From CAZOMR01 sp964580655 (lineage in GTDB: Bacteria > RBG-13-61-14 > CAZOMR01), in contig CAZOMR010000052.1 of the NCBI GenBank assembly GCA_964580655.1, positions 1-15,332 on the forward strand: a stretch of DNA of 15,332 bases. The letters run 5' to 3'. Made by a program: the position numbers and the translations under genes. Below the pieces are notes generated by a model. That model was not told the origin of the DNA, ran no database searches, and saw only the letters and a program-made list of their open reading frames with translations. Shown piece by piece: positions 1-6,727 of the stretch (its first letter is position 1; each line of letters starts with the position of its first letter).

Positions 1-63
1 AAACCCAAAAAAGGGGTTAAAAAAATGATTCACCAAATATGTCGCACACCCAGTCTGGATGCC

Positions 64-92
64 TTGATTTTTATACAGACCTGGGCTAGAAT
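64..92 (+). promoter_or_regulatory. Predicted sigma70-type promoter of the leading operon
   Basis: A -35-like TTGATT lies at 64-69 and a -10-like TAGAAT at 87-92, separated by exactly 17 bp. They match consensus at 4/6 and 5/6 positions. Transcription would start near 98-100, a short distance before the first small gene. The promoter is inferred from hexamer match and spacing only. Confidence 0.5.
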
Positions 93-101
93 AAAGGTCT
101 G
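76..101. promoter_or_regulatory. Inverted repeat around the -10 box, possible operator
   Basis: The arms CAGACCT (76-82) and AGGTCTG (95-101) are perfect 7-bp reverse complements with a 12-nt loop. The loop contains the predicted -10 hexamer, so a dimeric repressor bound here would block RNA polymerase. A 5'-end hairpin is less likely, because transcription should start near the right arm. No regulator gene is visible nearby. Confidence 0.4.
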
Positions 102-115
102 AAAATTTGGAAAGG

Positions 116-289
116 ATGAAATGGCTTATTTCGATATTGGGTATGATGATGTCCCTTTCGGCTTTGATATACCGAGTCTTTGAGGTTCATTCTTCCCATG
201 ATTTTTTTCTTGTTCCAGATTTTAGTTATCTCTTGATAGTTATTGGATTGGTCTGGGCCATACTGGGCCTGGGCATTAACTATGATTAA
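116..289 (+). CDS. Small two-helix membrane protein, function unknown
   Basis: This is a small protein of 57 residues from the ATG at 116; an upstream in-frame TTG at 107 would give 60. Two hydrophobic stretches are visible: one near the N-terminus (LISILGMMMSLSALI) and one at the C-terminus (YLLIVIGLVWAILGLGI), joined by a short loop containing EVHSSHD. It is therefore probably an inner-membrane hairpin. The start is uncertain: GGAAAGG sits immediately before the ATG at 116, which is too close for a normal ribosome site. It follows the predicted promoter, and its stop at 287-289 overlaps the possible ATG at 282 of the protease, so the two genes are probably co-transcribed. I do not recognise the family. 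Confidence 0.55.
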   Translation: MKWLISILGMMMSLSALIYRVFEVHSSHDFFLVPDFSYLLIVIGLVWAILGLGINYD

Positions 290-308
290 TTTGAAGCGGA
301 AAGAGCCT

Positions 309-1697
309 ATGGCGAGGCGTTTCAAGTTATTCTCTATTTTTCTAGAGATGGCATGGATATTTCTCGCAGTTGCCTTGGGTGAGCTGATTTTTTCATCTTG
401 CCGTAGTGCGCCGAGCGAGAGGGAGAACGCGGTAGTAAAGGTCTTTCGCGCTGTCAGCCCCGCGGTGGTCAGCATTCGGGCTGTTCCGGTTCCCAGGGCC
501 TATCGGAATCCCTTTTATAGATTTCCTGCTAATCCGTTTATCAAGGATTTCTTTCGTGATTTCGGAATCGAGACAGGCAGAGAGGAATATCCGGAGGCGA
601 GTTTAGGCTCTGGTGTGATAATAGATTCGAGGGGACACATCCTGACCAATGAGCATGTTGTAATGAACACGGTGGCCGTTCTGGTGCAATTAGAGGACGG
701 GACAGAGTATGAGGCGGAGGTGATAGGTTCCGATGTTCGTTCGGACCTGGCAGTACTTCGGATTGAGGCGCGGTCTGCTTTGCCCTGTCTGGAGATGGGG
801 CATTCCGAGGACCTGATGATAGGCGAGACAGTTATCGCGATCGGCAATCCCTTTGGTCTGGGCCACACCTTGACCACGGGAGTGATCAGCTCCTTGCACC
901 GGACACTGCGGCTGGATGACCGGGTATATCAAGACCTTATCCAGGCCGACGCCTGCATCAACCCCGGTAACTCAGGTGGCCCGCTTCTGAACATCAAAGG
1001 CGAGTTGGTCGGGATCACCACTGCTATCTACCAGAAGGCCCAGGGCATTGGTTTTGCCATTCCCATTGACCGTGCTCGAAGGATCGTTGATGATCTGATC
1101 AAATACGGTGAAGTCCAGCCAGGCTGGCTCGGACTCTCGGTTCAGGAATTAACCCCATCCCTGAGAGCCTCTTTGAACTATACCGGTCAGGGCGGGGTCT
1201 TGATCTTCCACATTCAGGAGGGCAGTCCGGCGCATTCAACCGGTATAGAGGCTGGCGAAATCCTGGAGAGCCTGGATGGCAGTTCTATAAGAGATATGGC
1301 GGGCTATATTGACCTTCTTCGGGAGATCACCGTCAATGACCTGGTCACACTGAAAATCTTTTCCAGGGGCGGAGACAGGCAAATAAAAGTCAAGGCCTCG
1401 GTTTTCCCGCTCTCCCTGGCTGATGAATTGATCCGGAACCAACTGGGGATCGAAATCGGCTCCGGGCCCTGTCCTCGCGGGGTGAAGATCAGCCGGGTCA
1501 ATCCTAAAAGCCGCGCTGGCCAGATAGGTCTTGTGGCCGGGGACATCATTTTGAAGGTTAATCAATACTGGATTGAAGGCCCGGAACATTTCAGGCGGGT
1601 CATGGTCAAAAATCGGCAGATGGAGAGTGTGCTTTTGGGAATTCAGCGGGATAGTGTTATATATTATACTACCTTGCCCCTCCATTATATCGGGTAG
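309..1697 (+). CDS. HtrA/DegP-like serine protease with two PDZ domains
   Basis: This trypsin-fold serine protease of 462 residues is likely membrane-anchored and acts on misfolded or exported proteins in the periplasm. A hydrophobic segment spans roughly residues 9-29 (FLEMAWIFLAVALGELIF) and is followed by SSC; F at -3 makes a lipobox doubtful. The triad is intact: His116 in TNEHVV, Asp146 in RSDLAVL, and Ser222 in NPGNSGGP. The first PDZ domain starts near 272 (GWLGLSVQEL) and the second near 377 (LGIEIGSG). The length is normal for DegP/DegQ-type proteins. The start at 309 was chosen for the GGAAAGAG at 298-305; the ATG at 282 overlaps the preceding gene's stop and is the alternative (471 residues). 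It lies 34 nt before the ABC ATPase gene, so a role linked to that transporter is plausible but unproven. Confidence 0.9.
   Translation: MARRFKLFSIFLEMAWIFLAVALGELIFSSCRSAPSERENAVVKVFRAVSPAVVSIRAVPVPRAYRNPFYRFPANPFIKDFFRDFGIETGREEYPEASLGSGVIIDSRGHILTNEHVVMNTVAVLVQLEDGTEYEAEVIGSDVRSDLAVLRIEARSALPCLEMGHSEDLMIGETVIAIGNPFGLGHTLTTGVISSLHRTLRLDDRVYQDLIQADACINPGNSGGPLLNIKGELVGITTAIYQKAQGIGFAIPIDRARRIVDDLIKYGEVQPGWLGLSVQELTPSLRASLNYTGQGGVLIFHIQEGSPAHSTGIEAGEILESLDGSSIRDMAGYIDLLREITVNDLVTLKIFSRGGDRQIKVKASVFPLSLADELIRNQLGIEIGSGPCPRGVKISRVNPKSRAGQIGLVAGDIILKVNQYWIEGPEHFRRVMVKNRQMESVLLGIQRDSVIYYTTLPLHYIG
1635..1663 (+). promoter_or_regulatory. Possible internal promoter before the ABC genes
   Basis: Within the 3' end of the protease gene there is TTGGGA (1635-1640), a 17-bp spacer, then TATATA (1658-1663). 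The TATATA is preceded by TG plus one base, as in an extended -10. It could start transcription about 60 nt before the ATPase gene. The evidence is hexamer match only, in a locally AT-rich stretch. Confidence 0.25.
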
Positions 1698-1731
1698 GAG
1701 AAGACCGGGTTTTCCGGAGGATCTGCAGGAC

Positions 1732-2484
1732 ATGATTGAAGTCGAGCATCTGACAAAATATTATGGGGATATCCTGGGGGTCGAGGACATCTCGTTTAAG
1801 ATTTCAAAGGGCCAGATAGTTGGTTTTCTTGGTCCGAACGGCTCCGGCAAAACCACGACCATGCGCATTCTCACCACTTACCTGTCTGCGACGAGCGGCA
1901 GGGCCAGGGTTGCGGGTTTTGATGTGCAGGAGCAGGCCATGGAGGTGCGAAAGCAGATTGGCTACCTGCCGGAACATCCGCCGTTATATAATGATATGAC
2001 CGTGCAGTCGTATCTGGAATTTGTTGCCCGGATCAAGGGTGTAAAAAAGGCAGAAGTTGATGAGCGGGTTGAACGAGCGATCTCCCTTTGCTCCCTTGAT
2101 GAGATGAAGGCCCGCCAGATCAAGAAGCTCAGCAAGGGTTATCGCCAGCGAGCCGGGCTTGCGCAGGCCCTGATTCATGATCCGCCGGTGTTGATTCTGG
2201 ATGAACCGACCATCGGCCTTGACCCGCGCCAGAATGCGGAGTTACGCGATGTTATCCGGGGATTGGCAGGGGATCACACGATTATACTCAGTACTCATAT
2301 CCTTCCGGAGGTTACCCTCACATGTCAGAGGGCGATCATTATACATCGTGGAAAAATCATGGTGGATGATTCTCTTGAAAATCTTACCCGTGGAAAGGAC
2401 CTGGAGCAGGTCTTCCTGCGGCTGATCGGGCAGGGGCCGGCCCTGGATGAACCCGGAACAGAAGATTCGGGGCAGGAGACATGA
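1732..2484 (+). CDS. ABC transporter ATP-binding protein (GldA-like)
   Basis: This 250-residue nucleotide-binding subunit of an ABC-2 type transporter powers its membrane partner by ATP hydrolysis at the cytoplasmic face. All core motifs are visible: Walker A GPNGSGKT at 34-41 (Lys40), the signature LSKGYRQ at 133-139, Walker B LILDEP with Asp157-Glu158, the D-loop GLDP, and the H-loop His189 in STHIL. The ATG at 1732 is preceded by CGGAGG at 1715-1720. The reading frame stays open upstream inside the protease gene, but the protein's conserved start (MIEVEHLTKYYG) falls at 1732. The stop overlaps the permease start by 4 nt (ATGA), indicating translational coupling. Neighbouring GldG and DUF4340 genes place it in the Gld-like group. 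In non-Bacteroidota this system is not evidence of gliding. Confidence 0.93.
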   Translation: MIEVEHLTKYYGDILGVEDISFKISKGQIVGFLGPNGSGKTTTMRILTTYLSATSGRARVAGFDVQEQAMEVRKQIGYLPEHPPLYNDMTVQSYLEFVARIKGVKKAEVDERVERAISLCSLDEMKARQIKKLSKGYRQRAGLAQALIHDPPVLILDEPTIGLDPRQNAELRDVIRGLAGDHTIILSTHILPEVTLTCQRAIIIHRGKIMVDDSLENLTRGKDLEQVFLRLIGQGPALDEPGTEDSGQET

Positions 2485-3284
2485 GAGCGATCTGGGTCAT
2501 CTTTGTCAAGGAACTGAAGGCCTATTTCTTGAGCCCGGTCGCATACATTGTTCTCACCGGGTTTGCCCTGCTTTCTGGCTGGCTCTTTTATCAACTGCTT
2601 GAGCGCTTCATCCGCATCACCACTATCCAGCAGGGATATATGGTGGGAGGCCAGATTATTCGGGAATGGACACTGGCGGATGATTTAATGATTCCTTTAT
2701 ACAAGAATCTGAGTGTCTTATTCATCATAATGATTCCTGCTATCACCATGCGGCTGTTTGCCGAAGAAAAGAAGTTGAAGACCGAGGAGTTGCTTTTTAC
2801 CTCTCCGCTTCGCACCAGTCATATCCTGCTGGGCAAGTATCTGGCCTCTGTGGTTCTCATCAGCGTTTTATTGATACCGGTTGCTATCTTTCCAGCCCTG
2901 ATATATCACTACGGGTCTCAGCCGGATATGGGGCCCATCCTGGGCGGCTACCTGGGACTCTTTCTACTCGGTTTTGTTCTCGCCGCAATGGGCATCTTTA
3001 CCTCTTCACTCACAGAGAATCAAATTGTCGCTTTCATCTTCTGCGCGGTTCTTGAAATGTTCTTCTTCACTATCGGCCTCGCGGCAGGAACCGTAGGCAG
3101 GATAAGAATCTTTTCTGTCCCGATAGATTTTGGCAGGGTCATCTGGGAACTGTCTCTATACGAGCACTTCGACAGCTTTACCACCGGCTTGATCGGACTC
3201 AGCGATATTTTTTATTTTCTATCTTTGATTATTTTCTTCCTGTTTGTCACAAGGTATTCCGCGGCATCATCCCGCGTTGGCTAG
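2481..3284 (+). CDS. ABC-2 type transporter permease subunit
   Basis: This 267-residue integral membrane protein is the channel-forming partner of the upstream ATPase. It begins with a short cytoplasmic FVKELKAYFLSP motif typical of ABC-2 permeases and then alternates hydrophobic segments, about six in all. Examples are VAYIVLTGFALLSGWLFY near the N-terminus, LSVLFIIMIPAITM before residue 100, and IFYFLSLIIFFLFV at the C-terminus. The loop after the second segment carries FAEEKKLKTEELLFTSPL, which matches the coupling-loop style of this family (ABC-2 membrane 3/5 type). The ATG overlaps the ATPase stop, with a GGAG in GCAGGAGAC just upstream. The substrate cannot be read from the sequence. 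Confidence 0.88.
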   Translation: MRAIWVIFVKELKAYFLSPVAYIVLTGFALLSGWLFYQLLERFIRITTIQQGYMVGGQIIREWTLADDLMIPLYKNLSVLFIIMIPAITMRLFAEEKKLKTEELLFTSPLRTSHILLGKYLASVVLISVLLIPVAIFPALIYHYGSQPDMGPILGGYLGLFLLGFVLAAMGIFTSSLTENQIVAFIFCAVLEMFFFTIGLAAGTVGRIRIFSVPIDFGRVIWELSLYEHFDSFTTGLIGLSDIFYFLSLIIFFLFVTRYSAASSRVG

Positions 3285-3297
3285 GGGGCGAGAGAAG

Positions 3298-4866
3298 GTG
3301 AAAAAGACCACCCAGATCATCGGCTGGATCGGCGCTTGTATCCTTGGTCTCGGACTGTTATCACGGCTGATTCAACAGCAAGGTTCGCTCTTCATCTCCC
3401 TTCATCTGACGATCGGTGGATTTCTCGTCGTTGTCGCCATCCTCAGCAATCTGCCAGATATTAAAATCTTTTTCGCCCGGCGCATAGCCCGCGTCGGTTC
3501 CGGGGCCTTCTTCAGGATATTTCTTCTCCTGGTAGTGTTCATCATGCTCAACTACCTTGTTATCCGCCATGACTCTTCTTTTGATTTGACCGCTGAATCA
3601 CTATATACCCTCTCCAGTGAAACACTCGACATCCTGGAAGGATTACCCGGCCCGGTGCAAGTTACCGCCTTTTTCCAGCATGACAGATTCAACGAGGCTA
3701 GACGGCGGCTGGAACTCTACCAGGAGAATTCCGACAAGATCAAGCTCGATTTTGTAGACCCGGACCGACATCCGGAGATCGTGGCCAGAGAGGGAATTGA
3801 ATACCTGGTTGCAGGAAGTATTGTCTTTAAATACAAGGGGCAAACCACCTTAATCACACAACGCGATGAAGCGGACATCACCAATGCCCTGATCAAGGTG
3901 ATGCGGGAAGAATCCCCGGTGATCTACTTCCTTACAGGCCACGGGGAAGCCGACATCGAGGATAAAAATAAAACCGGAATCTCCATCCTTGCAGACTCCC
4001 TGCGGCATCAGAATTACCGTCTGGAAAAACTTATCCTCGCTGAGCATGTCCCGGAAGACGCCGCGGCCTTGATCATCGCGGGACCTCGTTTGCCAATTCC
4101 CGGACCAGAGCTTGATGCTCTCGATTATTTCATTACCCAGGGGGGGGATGTAATGTTTTTGCTTGACCCCCTTTTCAAAAAAAACTATCAGCCCTTTATC
4201 ACCCGTCTGGAACCTTTCCTCCAGGGATATGGAATTATCCCCGCAAGCGGCATCGTTGTGGACCCTTCCTTCAGCTTTCGCCGCGATGTCCTTGGGCTGT
4301 CGCCTATTTGCAAGGAATTCAAGGAACACCCTGTAACCCATGGTCTTGAAAATAAAGTCCTGGTCTTTCCTCAACCGCGGCCGCTTTTCCAGGTAACAGA
4401 GGGTCCGGAGGCCGGCACCTGGACCGACCTGGTATCTACAAGCGACAAGAGCTTTTTGGAAACAAATACCCGTGAACTCTTTGAAAAGCAATATATCCAC
4501 TTTGACACTGAGGATAGACGTGGCCCATTCGTCGTGGCAGTGGCCAGGTCATGGAGGGAGTCATTACGAGCCTGGGAAAGAGTCCCTGGTAAGCGGCGGG
4601 AGGAGACACGGCTGGTAGTGGTGGGGAATTCTCTCTTTCTGCGTAATGCTTATATCGAGACCTATTCCAATTTCCACTTTGCCATGAATACTATCAACTG
4701 GATGGCGGGAGAAGAGAAAATGATTCATCTTCGACCAAAGAAGCGTTCCGCCAGCAGGATCTTTTTATCCCAGAGGCAGACGAATTTGATTTTTTATGCC
4801 TCGGTGTTGATCCTGCCGGAATTACTCTTGATTCTCGGTGTCAGCATATGGTGGAGAAGACGATGA
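3298..4866 (+). CDS. GldG-family ABC transport auxiliary protein
   Basis: This 522-residue membrane-anchored protein belongs to the GldG/ABC_transp_aux group that accompanies Gld-type ABC exporters. Three hydrophobic segments lie in the first 85 or so residues (for example WIGACILGLGLLSRL and IFLLLVVFIMLNYLV). They are followed by the family-typical DLTAESLYTLSSET. A large soluble domain, probably periplasmic, contains VIYFLTGHGEADI and the strand-turn DVMFLLDPLF. A single C-terminal helix (FYASVLILPELLLILGV) ends in WWRRR. The GTG start at 3298 sits just after an AGAGAAG purine run, 13 nt past the permease stop; upstream in-frame starts would run into the permease gene. Its stop overlaps the next ATG by 4 nt. 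The protein likely forms part of the export complex; its ligand is unknown. Confidence 0.85.
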   Translation: MKKTTQIIGWIGACILGLGLLSRLIQQQGSLFISLHLTIGGFLVVVAILSNLPDIKIFFARRIARVGSGAFFRIFLLLVVFIMLNYLVIRHDSSFDLTAESLYTLSSETLDILEGLPGPVQVTAFFQHDRFNEARRRLELYQENSDKIKLDFVDPDRHPEIVAREGIEYLVAGSIVFKYKGQTTLITQRDEADITNALIKVMREESPVIYFLTGHGEADIEDKNKTGISILADSLRHQNYRLEKLILAEHVPEDAAALIIAGPRLPIPGPELDALDYFITQGGDVMFLLDPLFKKNYQPFITRLEPFLQGYGIIPASGIVVDPSFSFRRDVLGLSPICKEFKEHPVTHGLENKVLVFPQPRPLFQVTEGPEAGTWTDLVSTSDKSFLETNTRELFEKQYIHFDTEDRRGPFVVAVARSWRESLRAWERVPGKRREETRLVVVGNSLFLRNAYIETYSNFHFAMNTINWMAGEEKMIHLRPKKRSASRIFLSQRQTNLIFYASVLILPELLLILGVSIWWRRR

Positions 4867-6305
4867 AGAGCAAATACCTCACGCCATTTATCCTTCTCCT
4901 GTTGATTCTCCTTCTGGGTATTTATCTTTTTATCTTTGAGCGGTCTCCGGATTCCCAGGCTCCATCCCCGGGGTCCTCTCCCTGGCTTCTTCCTGACCCA
5001 AGTCTGCTCCAGAGGCTGACCCTGGAAAATCAATTCGGGAAGATAGCCTTTCAAAAAGACGAGGCCGGATGGTGGGAGATAGTCGAGCCTTTCCGCGCGT
5101 CTGCGGATCGCGATTTAGTCCAGCTATTCATTGATGAAATAGCGGAATCAAAAGAGGAACGGATTGTTGATGAGAACCCTCAGGACCTCTCTCTTTATGA
5201 CCTGGATCCCCCGCCCTGCAAAATCACCATGGAACTGGCAGGCCAGTCCCGACCGAGAACTTTTTACTTCGGCAAGCTAAACCCCTCTTTAGATCGAATC
5301 TACACGAGAGAGGAAGGACACAACGAAGTCTTCCTGGTCAGGCGCGGTATCTCCATGTACCTGGGTAAGGACTTGAACAGCTTTCGCTTGAAGATACTTC
5401 TACTTTATCCCTATGAGAGTATTACTGAATTCGCCATTGAGATCGTGGATGAGAGGTTGAAGCAGGAATTTCCGCAAGCCATCAATCCGGTGCTTGCGAG
5501 ACAGGTCACCCCGCAGGGAAGATCGGCCTGGAACATACTGGAGCCGCTTCAAGAGCAAGCGGACAGCAGAGCTGTAGAAGGCTTTCTGATGAGCCTGAAC
5601 AATCAAATCAGCTACGAGGTGATTGACATTGATAATGACAATTATGCCGCTTTCGGCCTTGACGAGCCCCGGGTTATCATGCGCCTGACCGCGGAAAACG
5701 GCGATCGCATCACGGTGCTCTTCGGCGATAGTGATGATGAAAAAGTATATATCTACGCCCGGGAGCAAAGCCGTTCGGAGGTGTTCAAATTTCCTTATCA
5801 GGCATTTGCCGGACAGGTGGACAATGATTTTAGGGTTCACAAACTAATCAGGGGGCATATCTACGAGGACTTCTCCCGGATAGAGGTTGAATTCCCGGCA
5901 TCACCGGAAAATAACTATGCGATCACGCCTGTCCGGGGCACAAGAACCTGGAGGGTTATAGGATACTCGGATGACACCTTTCCCAGGCGGTTCGTGCGGT
6001 TTGTCATCAAACCCTTCCAGGAAAAGGAATTTCAAAGATACATCTATCAGGAGACCCTCTCGCTTCCAGCCCGGGGCCTCAAGCCTCCTCGCGCGGTGAT
6101 AAAATGTTATTATGAGGAAAAGCCACTTTATCAATTAGCCGTCGGATGGCCTGATGATCTTGGCAATACCTATGTTCTTGATCAACTTGGAAACCAGTTA
6201 GTGCTATATAATGAAGACATCATTTACAACTTGCCTCCGGACAAAAAACTCTTCTTTTCAATGAAGAAAGCCCTGATGCGATCGCGGGATCAGAAGGAGG
6301 AATAG
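4863..6305 (+). CDS. DUF4340 domain protein of the Gld-like ABC operon
   Basis: This 480-residue protein has one N-terminal transmembrane anchor (LTPFILLLLILLLGIYLFIF) and a long soluble region outside the membrane. The soluble part has repeated beta-rich units of the DUF4340 type. One opens with FQKDEAGWWEIVEPF, where a GWW-I--P pattern is followed by a helix ending in ESKEERIV. A second repeat (GRSAWNILEPLQEQAD) has the same layout, and a third (TRTWRVIGYSDD) is weaker. DUF4340 proteins are commonly encoded after GldG-like genes, as here. The ATG at 4863 overlaps the GldG stop (ATGA) and has GGAGAAG at 4852-4858; the in-frame ATG at 4848 is an alternative adding five residues. The function is unknown, probably structural within the transporter assembly. 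Confidence 0.85.
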   Translation: MKSKYLTPFILLLLILLLGIYLFIFERSPDSQAPSPGSSPWLLPDPSLLQRLTLENQFGKIAFQKDEAGWWEIVEPFRASADRDLVQLFIDEIAESKEERIVDENPQDLSLYDLDPPPCKITMELAGQSRPRTFYFGKLNPSLDRIYTREEGHNEVFLVRRGISMYLGKDLNSFRLKILLLYPYESITEFAIEIVDERLKQEFPQAINPVLARQVTPQGRSAWNILEPLQEQADSRAVEGFLMSLNNQISYEVIDIDNDNYAAFGLDEPRVIMRLTAENGDRITVLFGDSDDEKVYIYAREQSRSEVFKFPYQAFAGQVDNDFRVHKLIRGHIYEDFSRIEVEFPASPENNYAITPVRGTRTWRVIGYSDDTFPRRFVRFVIKPFQEKEFQRYIYQETLSLPARGLKPPRAVIKCYYEEKPLYQLAVGWPDDLGNTYVLDQLGNQLVLYNEDIIYNLPPDKKLFFSMKKALMRSRDQKEE

Positions 6306-6311
6306 ATTAAC

Positions 6312-6488
6312 ATGGAAAAAAAGGATGATCTGTTCGATAATCGCCTGATTGAGCGCAATTTGATAAAGGGAATCATAAATCAGAAAGATTATGAGCGTTT
6401 TCTGAAAGACCGCCCTGATTTGGAAGGGAAATATGAGGAAGACTCATTATCAAAAACCCATCCATCCGTGCCCCCGGAAGAGGATTGA
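6312..6488 (+). CDS. 58-residue charged protein, function unknown
   Basis: This short gene starts at an ATG 6 nt after the DUF4340 stop and has a strong AAGGAGG at 6294-6300. The product begins MEKKDDLFDNRLIERN and continues with LIKGIINQKDYERFLKDR, a stretch that looks helical and amphipathic. It ends in an acidic, proline-containing tail (PSVPPEED). No signal or membrane segment is visible, so it is probably cytosolic. Codon use and GC resemble the upstream operon rather than the AT-rich island that follows. The next tiny gene begins 2 nt after its stop. I do not recognise the family. It could be a small partner or regulator of the transporter. Confidence 0.6.
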   Translation: MEKKDDLFDNRLIERNLIKGIINQKDYERFLKDRPDLEGKYEEDSLSKTHPSVPPEED

Positions 6489-6490
6489 AG

Positions 6491-6616
6491 ATGGACCGAC
6501 TTGAAAAAGCACCTCGCCCCTGGCCCGGATGGGTCCTTCTTGGAGTTCTCGTGGCATATCTTTTCGTTTATCTTTTTACAGCAATTGAGGAATTCTTTGA
6601 ACTCAACCTTTTTTAG
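6491..6616 (+). CDS. 41-residue single-pass membrane peptide
   Basis: The ATG at 6491 follows the preceding stop by 2 nt and has AGAGG at 6479-6483 as a ribosome site. The product starts MDRLEKAPRPWPG, continues with one clear transmembrane helix (WVLLGVLVAYLFVYLFTAI), and ends in a short acidic segment, EEFFELNLF. The layout (charged start, helix, acidic end) is that of a small membrane protein that might modulate a larger complex, and its position at the end of the transporter operon points to that complex. No family is recognised. Its 3' end lies only 10 nt from the left repeat of the helicase island, so the original end could have been altered by the insertion. Confidence 0.55.
   Translation: MDRLEKAPRPWPGWVLLGVLVAYLFVYLFTAIEEFFELNLF
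6585..6614 (+). terminator. Weak intrinsic terminator candidate at operon end
   Basis: TTGAG (6585-6589) and CTCAA (6602-6606) are reverse complements around a 12-nt loop and are followed by CC and six T residues (6609-6614). The position, at the end of the last operon gene, suits termination. The stem is short and AT-rich and lies inside coding sequence, so the call is tentative. Confidence 0.3.
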
Positions 6617-6626
6617 TCTCTTATAC

Positions 6627-6658
6627 ATGAACCACAAAGACACCAAGAGCACAAAGAA
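6627..6658 (+). repeat. Left copy of 32-bp direct repeat
   Basis: The sequence begins ATGAACCACAAAGACACCAA and is identical over 32 bp to 11794-11825, about 5.2 kb away on the other side of the helicase gene. If translated it would start MNHKDTKSTKK, a string I recall from many spurious small proteins in environmental genomes, which suggests a widespread repeat family. That recollection is unverified. Confidence 0.85.
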
Positions 6659-6680
6659 GAATAATCTATTGGTAATATCC

Positions 6681-6710
6681 TTGCTATTGTTGACCATCGT
6701 GATGTATATT
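6681..6710 (+). promoter_or_regulatory. Possible promoter of the helicase-nuclease gene
   Basis: TTGCTA (6681-6686) and TATATT (6705-6710) are separated by 18 bp and match consensus at 4/6 and 5/6 positions. Transcription would begin only about 10 nt before the ATG at 6728. No good Shine-Dalgarno precedes that ATG, so translation may be weak or nearly leaderless. The region is AT-rich, so chance matches are likely. Confidence 0.3.
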
Positions 6711-6727
6711 AATTTGGGTTACAAATT

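Noticed and set aside
2..18. AACCC/GGGTT hairpin near the window start as a terminator
   Set aside because: On the + strand it is followed by A residues rather than T, and on the - strand the T run precedes the hairpin, so neither orientation fits an intrinsic terminator.
40..49. TGTCGCACAC shared with 11869-11878, as a possible outer boundary of a larger element
   Set aside because: A 10-bp match is expected many times by chance in a 15-kb window, and the flanking similarity is weak and gapped.
1732..6305. Gliding motility machinery
   Set aside because: Gld-like ABC genes occur widely outside gliding bacteria, and no other gliding or type IX secretion genes are present.
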